This document shows positions 1 through 10,491 of a stretch of DNA of 17,862 nt, in pieces. Made by a program: the position numbers and the translations under genes. The notes beneath the pieces were generated by a model that searched no databases, was not told the origin of the DNA, and was given only the letters and a program-made list of their open reading frames with translations. Within the stretch, counting starts at the first letter, position 1, and each line of letters opens with the position of its first letter. The stretch is from Setomelanomma holmii (taxonomy: Eukaryota; Ascomycota; Dothideomycetes; Pleosporales; Phaeosphaeriaceae): assembly GCA_010015745.1 (NCBI GenBank), contig ML978402.1, positions 1-17,862 on the forward strand, read 5' to 3'.

Positions 1-2055
1 TGTGGGCTTGCGGCGAACGTGGTCAAGAATGACAGCATAATCTGGACGTGAGGAAGCACGTTCTTGTCACCAATACGTCGAAGAACTAGCGCAAAGGTAT
101 CGTTGGTGAGGATTCTGGCATGAGCGAAATGAGGCTGCGAGGAAAGAGCGTTGACCTCGGAAAGCAGTTCGTTCTCGGGAACACTGGGTGGAGTGGGGTC
201 CTGTTGATCAGCTGGCGAGGCAGTACGCGGTTGCTCCCCTAATGGAGGACCGTTCTTGGCTTTTTCGTAGAGTTGGGTGAGGAAAACCTGGCGTAATGCA
301 TTGTTGTCGGTGCCATAGTCGAACCAACCGGAAACGTTGGTAACAGCGATGTAGACACCCTGCTCCTTCCACTTTGCGGTGACTCGTCCAATGTGATTGT
401 CAAGGTTGTTGGTGAACTCGACCTTAGCTTGATTGAAGTCGTCAACAGAAAGGTGCTCGAAGAGTAGAGCATGCGCCTTGATATAATTGGTGTCAATGGG
501 TAGAGCGTGGGAGTAGGTGGCCACAGCACGACCGAGAATTGGATCCAGCAAGGTCAGAATGCTCTCGCGAGCGCTAGGATGTGGCTTAACACAAGTCAAC
601 GACCTTGAGTAATAGTATAGCTGCTGGAGAGCGTTGGGTCGTGCGAGTATTGCCAAATGGTGATAAAGTCGGCCTACTGTGGGGTTCTTGTCTGCAGCCT
701 TAGTATCTGTAATGGAGATGAAAATGTCAGTATCGATACGTCCTGAAATGGCTAAGGCTGTGACTTACACCACGATCTTGCAACACCAGCCCAAGTCTCA
801 CGGTCTCGAATGTCCTCGTCCTCAATGGCCATACGGTAGCGTCCAAGATCACCAAGGCACTCGATCCATGTATCTTCGAAAGCAGGAACGGTCTCATAGA
901 GCAAAGCCATCATCTGATAAGCCAGGTATATGAAGGCAAGCATATAGTCGATGCTGTCCGGCAGACGACGTCGAAGCAGCTCCAAAAATGAATGGATTCC
1001 ATGTTTCCACATGCGCGCAGGCATTGAATACTTAGCAGCCAGCCGACGAAGAGCAGGACTCGCTGATGGATGCTGACTTGCAAGGAAGAAATCGTGGTGC
1101 TCATGTAAAAGCGTCCGGTGAAGGGCTATCAACGCTTGCCAGTGATCAGACGCAAGTTTATGATTAGGATCAGAGTTGTCTTGTGCGGCAGCTGCTTGGG
1201 CACGGTCAACATGAATGCACTTCGTTTCGACCATTGTCAAGCCAGCATATATACTTTTAACCTCAGAAGCAAGTTGCTCTTGTGATATACGCCGATTGCC
1301 CGGCTGTAGCAGCAGATCCGGATAGCAGGGGTCATATCTTTGTAATTCATTTGATCCTGGTTGGCGATGAGGATACTGTGCCTTAGGGGTTGACTTAGGT
1401 GGCAAAGTACGCAAGGACGACTTAGGCTGAGATGTGTGGAATTGACTCTTGAAGGCATCCCGTGACCTGTCACTCATGGCTGACCGTTGAGGTGAGAATG
1501 TACCAGTCGGAACGGCCTGATTGTGATCAAACAGCTTTGCTGTCTCCGACTTCCGTACGTTCCGGCTGTAGTCCGAATCAACAACATCCACGTGAGATGG
1601 TGCCTTCCCTCTCCGTCCGTACCCCTCTGACTCAGCAGGGCGCTTCTTTCCAGAACATGGCGGGGAGAGATGTCCTTTCTTCTCTTCGGTCTCAAGTGAA
1701 AGACTTGTGATGTCGGGCGTTGAGCCACCACTTGCTACGTCCATGGAATCTGACTTCCTGCAGGTAAGTTAGATTGGCCCAGACCGTCAGACGTCGAAAT
1801 GTCCGTCCTCTCTCACCTCAACTTCAAAACTTCATCTCCCAGAAATTCCCGTGCTTGCTTCGGCTTGAATCCTTCAAGCTGGCGCACATGCTCTGTCCTC
1901 GCATGGTCGTAAAGTTGGTCGATGCTCCGGAAGATGCGGCCACGATGTCCAGAGAAAGGACACGGTATTGCGCCAGGCAGTTGAGGCTCGCTTTTCCCTT
2001 GAGTGCGCAGAGCATTCACAAAGTTGGAAAAAATTACGTCTCCCGAGGGGTTCAT
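1..2055 (-). CDS. EST1/SMG7-like protein with Est1-type DNA/RNA-binding domain (partial, three exons)
   Basis: Exons are 2055-1817, 1757-769 and 706-1, joined by introns of 59 bp (1816-1758, GTGAGA..CAG) and 62 bp (768-707, GTAAGT..CAG). The reading frame stays open across both joins and off the left edge, giving about 644 residues with the C-terminus missing. The ATG at 2055 is the first in frame after a TAA 36 bases upstream. Residues 1-80 hold a degenerate zinc-finger-like stretch (C32, H51, H56). Residues 85-230 are low-complexity and polar. From about 230 the conserved helical core begins (YPDLLLQPGNRRIS, LHRTLLHEHHDFFLASQHPS, DTWIECLGDLGRYRMAIEDE), continuing after intron 2 with the TPR-like block KNPTVGRLYHHLAILARPNA. 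Family knowledge: these proteins are related to telomerase-associated Est1 and nonsense-mediated-decay SMG5/7 factors. The actual role of this fungal subfamily is unsettled, so I infer a nuclear nucleic-acid-linked scaffold only. Confidence 0.88.
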
Positions 2056-3165
2056 GTTCGTGCCAAGCCGATTTTGGAGTCCTATTTACGTGTCGGTGCT
2101 GATTGTGTAGAAGTGTGCCCCGAACGTTACCATTCAATCGTTGGATCTGGCTTGTGCTATTGGCTGGCTTTGGTTACTTGACGTTCATGTGTTTGATTGA
2201 ATATTATGAATTAGGGGCGGCATGACGTGTTTGTTGCTGAAGTTGGACTTACGTCAGGTGTGCGAGTATGGTGCAAGAAGGGTGAGAAGTTGAGCATAAG
2301 TCCTACGACGTACGGTGAAGCGAGTTTTATGAGGTACAGAGTAGGCAACGAGGCAACGGGAGGCCTCCCGTACACCGTGCGGGAGAACCTTTCAGAAGTC
2401 TCAAGACTGAGCAGTGACCCGCATCTAACTGTTTAATCCAGCCTCGCACCATGCTCGCCCTCTCGGACCATGCACTTGGCTCCCGTACACTTCTGAAAGC
2501 ACGCCATCGTGTACTAGATGCGCTATTGTCGCTATCGCCTGAGTTTCCGTCCGCATCAGACTGTATTTAAAAGCAGAAACCCCCGTCTGTACAATAGGTA
2601 TCAGCTACGGCGATGCCGACTAGTCAAAACACGGATGGCTACAAGGATCATGCGCCTTCAATGCATTGGTTGCGTTACACGCACGCCTCCTCACGTAAAC
2701 AAAGCAGGAGGACTTCTGCACCCCGCGGCTAGCGTGATAAGCTACGTCAGCACGAGGTGTGCCACCTTTGTCAGGGGGGGCACAGATCACTCCGACACGG
2801 ACATTATTGATAGGGCGGGACGTGTTCAATCAATATGTGAGTTGTATTGAAGCCCGGTTGAAGGCACGCTGTTCCTGAGGTTGCGATACCAATAACGCCC
2901 TCCAACCCTCTACAGTCTCTAACGCATGCCACACGATGAGCATTCTAATCGTGGCCATCCTGCGTGATGATCGAACAGTCTATGCTACAAACCGACCTCA
3001 CTGGTGATCAAATACAGTACTATAGGCAACAGCGAGACATTCTCCGACGCGTTGCGCGCCATCGCTCCTTTGGTTGACGATAACGGTAAGCATAAATTAG
3101 AAACGTGATCAGACCACAAACGGGTCCTCTGCTAGGATTCAGGAGCATTCTAGCCGCAATGGTAT
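2056..3165. other. Intergenic region, no gene recognised
   Basis: Lies upstream of the EST1-like gene and downstream of the transporter pseudogene, so it probably holds the EST1-like promoter near 2056-2300. Short ORFs occur (for example a 110-codon one at 2518-2850, plus) but they are basic, Arg/Cys-rich, show no motif and look random. The only structure I see is a group of short repeats at 2357-2499. No tRNA was recognised. Confidence 0.55.
2357..2499. repeat. Cluster of short palindromic, direct and inverted repeats
   Basis: A perfect 14-bp palindrome CGGGAGGCCTCCCG sits at 2357-2370. Its right half CTCCCG (2365-2370) can also pair with CGGGAG at 2380-2385 across 9 bp. CTCCCGTACAC occurs at 2365-2375 and again exactly at 2480-2490. 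CTTTCAGAAGT at 2389-2399 recurs in inverted form (ACTTCTGAAAG) at 2489-2499. The set is read directly from the sequence; no function is assigned. Confidence 0.6.
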
Positions 3166-3232
3166 GTCATTGTCTCACCACTGTCATGCTTATCGAATCG
3201 TGTCTGCTGCGACCCGTCGCGCGAGCTTTGAA

Positions 3233-3253
3233 ACTACTGTAGATTACAGTAGT
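3233..3253. repeat. Perfect inverted repeat, 9-bp arms with 3-bp loop
   Basis: ACTACTGTA at 3233-3241 and TACAGTAGT at 3245-3253 are exact reverse complements around the loop GAT. It lies about 150 bp beyond the point where transporter homology stops. It could be a hairpin in a transcript, an insertion or excision scar, or chance. Confidence 0.65.
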
Positions 3254-3400
3254 ACCGCAAGCTTTTGCGGGATATGCGTCGGATGTTTGCAACGGTCCTT
3301 CTCCATCGCGTTCAACTGGCTCTGAGAGTCCTGGCGGCGAAAGCGCTGGTGCTGCTGGAGCATGGTCTGCATGTTGGACGTCCACCAGGAATCTTGTGGA

Positions 3401-5792
3401 TTAGCAATAGGCGAGCATTGTCAGAATCGTAAGGTCTTCAACGTCATGGCCATCGACCTGAATGCTACCGGAGAGCGTGTTACAGAATCGGTACAGTAGA
3501 CGGAATACAGTTGACTTGCCGCCCCCAGAACCACCCACAAAAGCCGTTGTCACGCCTGGTGTACAGCGAAAAGTCAGGCCTGTGAGAGCTGGTGCACGCT
3601 GGTGGTACGAGAAATGAACGTTCTGGAACCGGAGCTGGCATTGGCATGAAGGTAAATCAATAGCGTCCTCCTTGTCGACCACGGTGGGTTTCTCCTGGAT
3701 CAACTCTAGCATGCGCTCGGAGTTGATCATTGCAGATTGGATCATTCAGTGAAAGGTACCGAAAGAATTCAGAGGACTCTGGAGCTGGCCCATGTACGTG
3801 ATGAGAACGACAAATTTATCGAACTCCTGCTCGCCGTTGGCGACCTGACAAGCTGCAGGTCACAAGCAGACCAAGCATGAAGACTATGTTCTGAGCAATA
3901 TTCATTGCACTCAACGAGAACACGAACTTGTATTCAGCGCTCTGGTACCTTCTGACAACTTCACGGTAACGGTTGAACTCGTAAGCTCCAGCGTTGAAAT
4001 ACTTTACTGTCTCGTACGAGACCATGGAGTCGTTCCTGCGCCTGTCAGTAACTTTGCTGCGTGGCGTGCTGCATCGTCCATACTTACTTGACTGCGTCTC
4101 CCTCCCGGTCTGCATTGACCATTCCGCGACGGATCTCAGCACGCCACTGCGCCATGCGTATCGTGAGGTAGAAGTACCAGAATGTGACGATGGCGATCAC
4201 GAGCGCATAGTAAGCATCAAATCTAATAAGGAAGTAGCCAATAGCGACCGCCAGGTCGGTCAGCATAGGGACGACTTGAAAAATAACTTGCTCCAAGAAG
4301 GTATTGATAGAGCTGCCCTTTCCAAGTGCTGATAGCACTTCACCAGTCTTTTTGCCGAGATGGAGGTCAAGACCGAGGCTTTGTACGTGCTCGAATGCAG
4401 CAATCGACAGCTCGCGGTACGAGTACTGTGACACGGGAATCCACAGAGCAGAGCGCAGGGCGCCAAGCACTCCATTACTGCCCTGCAAGAGCCGTAAGGA
4501 TACGAAGATAATGATGGCGATCCATGGACTTCCTTTCTCGAGACGATGTACCATGTGTCCGAGCTGGTCAAGAACCAGCAGATTGATGACGCGCTGAGCC
4601 AGGACGAGTAGAAAACAGAGAACTACGACGATCTGCAGTTTGCGATCCTCTGACGGCCACGGATACGGTAAAAAGACGTGGTAACCCTTGACGTACTTCC
4701 ACCAGCTGTGGGCAGGCACGCCCGTGGGTCTGCTCCAGGCAGGCGATGCAACCTCGATGTGTTGGTGTTTGTTACGAAGGGCTCGTGCTACCAATTTCCG
4801 CGTGGCCATTTGGATCGCCGCCACCACCCAACAGAGAAGTCGTCTCGCTCGAGCTGCCGGCCTGTCCTGACAGACGTTACCGCTGGGGCAAGATGACAAA
4901 GACGATATAAAATCGTATCTGAGCCAAGAGAAGCACAACGTGGAACAGGGCCATGGCCACCTCGGCCGCTTCCCAGTCCGTCATGTGAAGCGCAGTCTTA
5001 TGCTCGGACAACCAGAAGCGGGCTCCTTATGCGCGTGCGTGTAGATCTCGAAGGATAGGGCGACCTAGACTACCTCAAGGACGATAGCTGCGATCCATGT
5101 CTCCAGGTGAGCCACGGTCGGCGAGGGCTTGGAGTCGAGTAGGGAGATAATGTAACGGTACAGAGGGAGGGGAGGGACTGCGCTGAATTAACTATCTGAG
5201 GTGGGCGGAGCTACATATATAGACTGCCGCACATGAGCTATCCCAACTTGTACTAGAGTAGATCTGGGCAAGGCCCAAACCGTTACAGATAAGAAACAGG
5301 CAGTAGACGGAAAGTGAGTCGACGAAATAGATCTGGTGGCGTATCAGCTTGTGTACGCTTCATGTGTGATGGCTTTGGCTGTACATGCCACGACTGACTT
5401 GCCGGCCCACCAGTACTCCTTGTTCATGACCAGCGAGTGCGCAATGACCAGCACGGAATTACCCACGAAGGTGAGGGCCGTGGCCATTCGAATAGCCTCT
5501 TTTGCGACTGAGTTATGTCGTCGTGGACCGCCTTCTTCACAAAGTTGCGAGCGGGGTCGGTGGCGGGCAGCGGCTTGGGTTTGACAATTCTAGCATCAGA
5601 ACTAGTTGCTACGACACTACGGACAGTGATGGCGACGAGGAATAACAATAGCATTACGATGGGATAGGCATACTGCAGGAAGACGACGGTCCTGCGCAGG
5701 ACAGCTGCATAGCTCCAGCGAGCGGAATCGACGGCGGAGAAGTCCAGCTGGAGAGCCAGGTCCTGCGCAGCCTGGTTGAGCGTGCCGGTCAT
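3401..5792 (-). pseudogene. HMT1-type half-size vacuolar ABC transporter pseudogene
   Basis: Homology runs from the N-terminal membrane region (ATG at 5792; hydrophobic FLQYAYPIVMLLLFLVAITV), through further membrane segments, to the core transmembrane domain at about 4700-3850 (VSQYSYRELSIAAFEHVQSL, then NDSMVSYETVKYFNAGAYEF). A normal 52-bp intron at 4087-4036 joins these two core blocks. The nucleotide-binding domain begins at about 3745 and has Walker A as GGSGGGKST, then stops after HDVEDLTI near 3425. Q-loop, ABC signature and Walker B are absent. Damage: frameshifts near 5485, 5020, 4870-4700 and 3855 (the last with a few codons lost), and stops at 5344-5346, 5188-5190, 5065-5067, 4877-4879 and just before the MIQSAMINSERML block (about 3748). 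Family knowledge: HMT1-like proteins carry thiol-peptide or metal complexes across the vacuolar membrane. This copy cannot encode a working ATPase. About 1000 residues is the usual family length. Confidence 0.9.
4036..4087 (-). other. Retained intron inside the ABC transporter pseudogene
   Basis: A 52-bp intron on the minus strand with donor GTAAGT and acceptor GCGCAG. Joining phase 2 (..GTC AA) to G AAC GAC restores the family sequence DAVK-NDSMVSYETVKYFN. The presence of an intact intron shows the locus decayed in place from a normal gene and is not a processed (retrocopied) pseudogene. Confidence 0.8.
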
Positions 5793-6052
5793 GGTGTGTT
5801 TCTACTAACTTACGTGGCAGAGGCAACGGTACTTGCAATGTATTGATGGCGCGGTTCGTGAAATGGCTGTCAGAGAGAGTGCTCGCAGGCAGTACAGCGC
5901 TGCTGCACAGCACCCGTCCTGTGGCTTTAGACTCCGCGCCTACCAAGTGTAAAGGTATGTGACAGTCCGCGACTGCCGCATTCCATGTATATCGGTGGCA
6001 CCATGGATCTAAACGTCACACACGGCAAGAAAAGGTAGACGGGCGATGATAA
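5793..6052. other. Intergenic region between divergent genes
   Basis: Lies between the transporter pseudogene start (minus) and the RRM gene (plus), so it would have held both promoters. A donor-like GTATGT at 5954 and acceptor-like CTCCAG ending at 6058 could bound a 5' UTR intron of the RRM gene, with GATAAC near the acceptor, but no ATG-bearing upstream exon in the right phase is visible. No other feature is seen. Confidence 0.35.
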
Positions 6053-6127
6053 CTCCAGACGGCAGCAACTACAGGCGATCAACAGACAGAGAGCGACTTG
6101 CAGGACAGGTTGCATGGGTGGTTTCCG

Positions 6128-6600
6128 ATGGTAGGCGACAAGGGCGGGTGCATATGCACTGCGGCACAAAGACAATTTTCGCGCCACAGAGCTCAGTCTT
6201 TCGACCAGCAGCACTGGTCCTATCTAATCCGGCATGGGGCCGTCCTGACGGAAGCCCGCGGCATTTTCATCCAAAATCTGAGCTACAAATGCAGCGCCAC
6301 ACATCTGTACCAACTTATTCTTGCCGTTGGGTATCCGATTGATTACAAGCTCCTCAAACATGCTCGAAGCGGTACCTTCAGGGGCACAGGCACTGCGTCA
6401 TTCGGAACCCAAGAACAAGCACAGTACGCTGCTCATTACCTGAATGACAAAGAACATATGGGCATAAAACTCAATGTTCGGATGCATAAGGAAACTACGA
6501 CTGTCGGCCAAACCGATCCGCTACTGATCGTGAAATCAGACACATACATTGTAAGACAACTATGGCCTATATGAGCGCTGCTAACCCCGAGCAGTACTAA
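6128..6600 (+). CDS. Small single-RRM RNA-binding protein, two exons
   Basis: Exon 1 is 6128-6550 and a 6-nt coding exon TAC TAA at 6595-6600 follows a 44-bp intron (6551 GTAAGA .. GCTAAC .. GAGCAG 6594). Reading straight through the intron would instead add eight residues and a TGA at 6572-6574. The RRM spans roughly residues 44-115: RNP2 is IFIQNLSY and RNP1 is FRGTGTASF, with a helix between them (HLYQLILAVG) and a second helix TQEQAQYAAHYLND. The family binds single-stranded RNA through aromatic side chains in RNP1/RNP2; here RNP1 keeps the basic residue and the final Phe. I chose ATG 6128 as the first in-frame Met. The frame is open and coding-like back to 6053 (residues such as TTGDQQTESDLQDRLHGWFP), after a TAA at 6050, so an upstream spliced start is likely and the N-terminus is uncertain. 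Function beyond RNA binding is unknown. Confidence 0.72.
6551..6594 (+). other. Predicted 44-bp intron before a 6-nt terminal coding exon
   Basis: Donor GTAAGA, branch-like GCTAAC 9 bases before the acceptor, and GAGCAG acceptor. Splicing is phase 0 and gives ..DTY-I-Y-stop. All three signals match the other introns in this window. Confidence 0.6.
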
Positions 6601-7599
6601 CATCGAGCTATACTGGTTGGCACAGATGCGCGCATCGATGTACATGACGCAATACGTCTCACAATTTGGGCTGGGCGAGCGCCGCTCTCGATAGGCTCAC
6701 AATAGCCGAATTTGTCCGTAAACTGTTCCAAAGGCCTAGTGTCTACGGCGTGTTAGGCTGCCTAAGCGCATCAGCGGTTCATACATGCAGGAGTATCGGT
6801 CACGAATGATAGGTCACCGATATTCGCCACTCGATCCTCCGATAGATGATTGAAAGCAACCTCAGATACATATAGAATAATTTCAATTGATGGCTGGGCA
6901 AACACGATCAACTCACTGTCTTCGATCATCATTTTCTCATCGTTGCAAGCCAAGCAATCCTTATGTGGATGACAGCTCGTCCCACCAGTCCAGCCCATCA
7001 AACATGCAGAATATTGACCCCAGCATCTTTGGCTGGCCTGGAAACGACTATTCTTAGTCCGCCCAGAGACGACAGCGTGCCCTCTCCGGCGGCCGCATCC
7101 ATGCGAGCTGTACACCACTTGTTTGACGAAGCATACGCGTCCTGGTGTGGGACCTCACGAATATCATTCGTGCGATTCACTGCATGCGTTTCCGATACGT
7201 AGCATCAAATGTGGATGATTGATGCATACAAAGGTCGCCATCGGCGTGCGCAGGGATGACTGCACGAATGATGCTGACCATCCAACACCCAGTGTCGGGA
7301 ATCGCCAGACTCAAACAAGCCGAATGAGATTGAATATTGTGCCGCGATTGTGAAGATATTGAACGCGCGGAAGAAGTGCCTCCAAATCATCGCATCAGCG
7401 GCCTGCTTGTTTTGCAGAAGCGCGCAACAGCAAAGTCAAAAGCCCCCTTGATGTTCGGCGCTGGACACCCAATGATGTGATGCAAGGCTTCTAGCAGCTG
7501 AAAGAGATAAAGTGAGAAATGTTTGCCATGCAACTAGACAGAGCAAAATCTAAGTGACCATGCGACTTGTCTACCGTCGAGCACACCACTCAAGACCTC
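6601..7599. other. Intergenic region with a coding-looking fragment
   Basis: Downstream of the RRM gene and of the transcription factor, whose 3' ends converge here. Most ORFs look random on both strands. One stretch on plus, about 6951-7057, reads like the C-terminus of a protein and is listed separately. A short hairpin ACGAAT-ATC-ATTCGT occurs near 7158-7172. No RNA gene was recognised. Confidence 0.4.
6951..7057 (+). pseudogene. Possible C-terminal fragment of an unrecognised protein
   Basis: In this frame the sequence reads NPYVDDSSSHQSSPSNMQN and then IDPSIFGWPGNDYS followed by TAG at 7055-7057. The composition (Ser/Gln/Asn-rich linker, then Asp/Pro/Trp/Gly tail) resembles C-termini of fungal regulators. 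No start, splice acceptor or upstream homology could be placed: upstream of about 6950 the frame stays open for a while but looks random. It may be a relic, a terminal exon, or chance. I do not recognise the family. Confidence 0.22.
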
Positions 7600-10491
7600 C
7601 TACTGAGCTGGTAGATTAAGTTTCTTCCAAACATTTTCAAGAATCTCGAGATCGACTTTGAGGATAGGCGAATTGGGCGCAACTTCTCTGAGAATGTCGA
7701 ATGTGCGTTTGAAAAGGGCTCTCAAAGTCTTGAGATTGAGCCTAGTCTCGTTGGGAAGATGCGGATAAAGCCTGGAATTGTAGACAGCGGCAAGAACAAG
7801 CATGTTGCCGAACTGCGCGTGTAAAGTGCCGACAATGTTTGTCAGAATGAGCCTGGTTGGACGTGTGCTTTCGTACCCTTCGTAGGCGCTATCATCTGGA
7901 GCATCGACTCGATCAAATGCGACAGTGCTACGGATAGTGCTGTTGATACATTGAGAAGCAACCTTGATGATATTTCGCTGATCATCGGTAAGTTCTACCC
8001 TGTCAATTCCTCTGTTCAGAGGCGTGACCACATCTCCAGAAGTCAGAGGCGAATTGGGCTGCGCCCAATGGTTCCCTGCGTAAGAGTCTTGATGAGGGGG
8101 AGGGTACTTGATTACGTGAATCGCGATCCAAAGATACGGCCTTAGGATAATATAAAGCGCTCCGTAGTATTTTGCACGGAGACGAGCAGTATTTAGGTCC
8201 GTTGGTGGAGGATCATCGTCGGCCCAGGCGAGGAACGACGGCAGAAGAAGCCTCCAACTCTCTAGAACATCGATGTGTGTCTTTACGTGATCGGTCACAT
8301 CTTTGACGTTGCTCGGGTCGAAGCTCTTGTTGCCGCCTGTGGGTCGTTAGGGTTGAACAGCTTATTGACACTGTGGAGACTTACTCGCGCCATAGAGGGC
8401 GTTGTGTGCTTCATTCAGGATAACTCGGAGCCGGATCTGACTGGAGTACATCATCATGTCCCTGTCTTTCTCTAAATTCTGTTCATGCACGATCTCGGGC
8501 CCTTCTCCATCAACGGCGAAGTAGTCGCATATGCCATCAGGATACATCATTTCGTTTTGATATGCTGTTAAATTACTTGGTGGCAATGTGCTCAGCTCAG
8601 CCAAGATGTCGCTTGAGTGGTTCTTAGCATGATACGTGAAGTGCCACATTCAATTCACTTACGATTCCAATTGAAGGCATGTCCAGTAGGCACAGAGTAC
8701 CAGGTTCAATCGATAGCGCTCTTTGGCAGAGAGGGTCTTATCTTCTGTAGACATGTAGAATCTGCGATGAAGCCTGTCGTAATTTCTACAACAATTTGTT
8801 AGTCTGGTGTACGGCACGTGGATTGTCTTGCTTACGCTTTGATCAAGACCACAAGAACTTGACATGCGCTGTTGATCCAACTCCAACTTTCCAGAACGCG
8901 CGCGAATTGGCTAATGTACAACGCTGCTAGAATCATGGCTTGCGCATGTTCAATGGTGTGGCCTCCTTGCTGATTTCCAAGGATATCTGTGGCGTAGGCG
9001 AAGTATGCCATTCCTGGCAAGTAGTCAACATTCCTGGGGCGATTTTCATCCGACGTGTCACCTTTGAAGCTCCCTTTTGGGTGTGAGTCTCTACAGGAGC
9101 CCCAGCCGCCGTTCCCATAAGCGCCTTTGTCACTCTGAGGATATGGCAGGAACCTGCTCTTGAAAGAACACACTTTGCCGAGCGCAAGAACTAACAGGAC
9201 GATAGCGTTGCGCAGTGATGGCTCGATCGCGCCTCGAGGTGAACAGGGCTCGCCAAATGCTCCATTTGATCGCTTCCTCTTGCTACCAGGGTTGAGCTGA
9301 TGCGCGCTAGGGGGCGCATCGTGAGGCGCTTTCGAGTCCGGGCTGTACTTCTTTTCGAACTCTTGAAATATTCGCTGAAGTTTGCTCTGGTTGAGGAACG
9401 GATGTAAACTGTGCATGTTCTGCATGTACGACAAAAGAAGCGACCTCAGAACACTGCAACAGAAATCAGGTCGACCATCAGGTCCATGTCCACCATTGCA
9501 AACCGGATGTTCTCGAGCAGTACTAGTATTCAGGATGCTCGGGCTGGTCACATTCGTTGGCCAGTGGCCCGAGAGATCCTCTCTTCTTGGCGCTGGCGAT
9601 GCCGCATTCGTGTCGTGGCTGCTCTCGGGTCTCCCATGTCCTTGCGCTCCATCGTAACAGTCCAGACCTTCTCCATGACCCCAAACACGGAGAAGTCCAC
9701 GCTCCTGCTCTACTTGTAAGGGATATTCGGATATGACTTGGCCGGCTTGAATAAGCCAATGTAGGTATTCGACACCTTCAGTGAAGCCTTTCATTGACGC
9801 CCATAATTCCAACAGTTTGTGCGCTGGCGTGGTGTGTTCACTTTGAAGACCTCTCTCTTCCAAGCTGCTGTATGGAGCATGGCTGATGTCTGCTCCAACG
9901 CTCTCGACCGGTATCGCGAAAGCTGCCTCTAGGGAAGCATGATTTGGGATAGGGTTTAAGTCTTGGCTTGCAAGAAGCCTGCTCTCGACATTCTGCTGCC
10001 ATGCGCCGAACTCTTGGATGAAGTCTTTGAGGGTGTTGGAAACATTGGTCACGCTTTGTTGAAGCTGAATCAAGGTTTTGTCCGGCCTACGAGGAGTTAG
10101 AAGTCGCGGCGTAGCTGGAAATAATGACCTACTTTTGCGGGGACGCAGTTTTGTATTGGCAATCTAAGTTGTTCTCTGTGCACCATTGACATGGTTGTAA
10201 TTCGTTACATTTTTGCTTCCGTGCTCGACAGTGGTTACAAGCTTGAGTAGCCCTGACCGGCTTTCTTGGTATCCGACCCTGTTCTGAACCAGAATACTGA
10301 TCCATATAAGGATTTGATGGATAGAACGCCAGCTGGCCATACTGGCTAGGTGGAGGTGGTGGATAACCGCGATGAGCAGAAATGATGGTAGATTGTTGAC
10401 GTGCAAAGACGTCCAGCGGAGAGCTGGCGTTGGGAGTAGACTTGACCTCGTTCCCTGAATCCGCTGGACGAAGCGCAAGGTCTGTGGTCAT
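7600..10491 (-). CDS. Zn2Cys6 fungal-specific transcription factor, five exons, 898 aa
   Basis: Exons are 10491-10133, 10086-8836, 8785-8663, 8611-8385 and 8336-7600. Introns are 46, 50, 51 and 48 bp; all have GT..AG ends, and the third has an AAG acceptor. The total of 2697 nt is exactly in frame. The binuclear zinc cluster is C85-x2-C88-x6-C95-x5-C101-x2-C104-x6-C111, preceded by basic RKPVR and a Pro-rich segment (PPPPP at 44-48). Residues 122-158, starting in the first codons after intron 1, form a likely dimerising coiled coil (LIQLQQSVTNVSNTLKDFIQ). The middle homology region follows from about 330, with SLHPFLNQSKLQRIFQEF and the helical LPGMAYFAYATDILG and HTIEHAQAMILAALYISQFA blocks; the C-terminal helical part contains RAKYYGALYIILRPYLWIAI. 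It ends ..WKKLNLPAQ. Family role: nuclear DNA-binding activator or repressor at CGG-type sites. Target genes are unknown. The open frame upstream of 10491 lacks family character and is probably 5' UTR. Confidence 0.92.

Noticed and set aside
752..1744. Many overlapping plus- and minus-strand ORFs across the EST1-like gene
   Set aside because: Shadow frames: only the spliced minus frame shows conserved family sequence.
2518..2850. 110-codon plus-strand ORF
   Set aside because: Arg/Cys-rich random-looking composition, no motif, no splice signals that join it to anything.
2518..4332. Plus-strand ORFs over the ABC pseudogene (for example 3994-4332)
   Set aside because: Antisense shadows of the minus-strand transporter.
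6771..7118. 115-codon minus-strand ORF
   Set aside because: Part reads plausibly (SEDRVANIGDLSFVTDT) but there is no motif and it overlaps the opposite-strand fragment; too weak to call.
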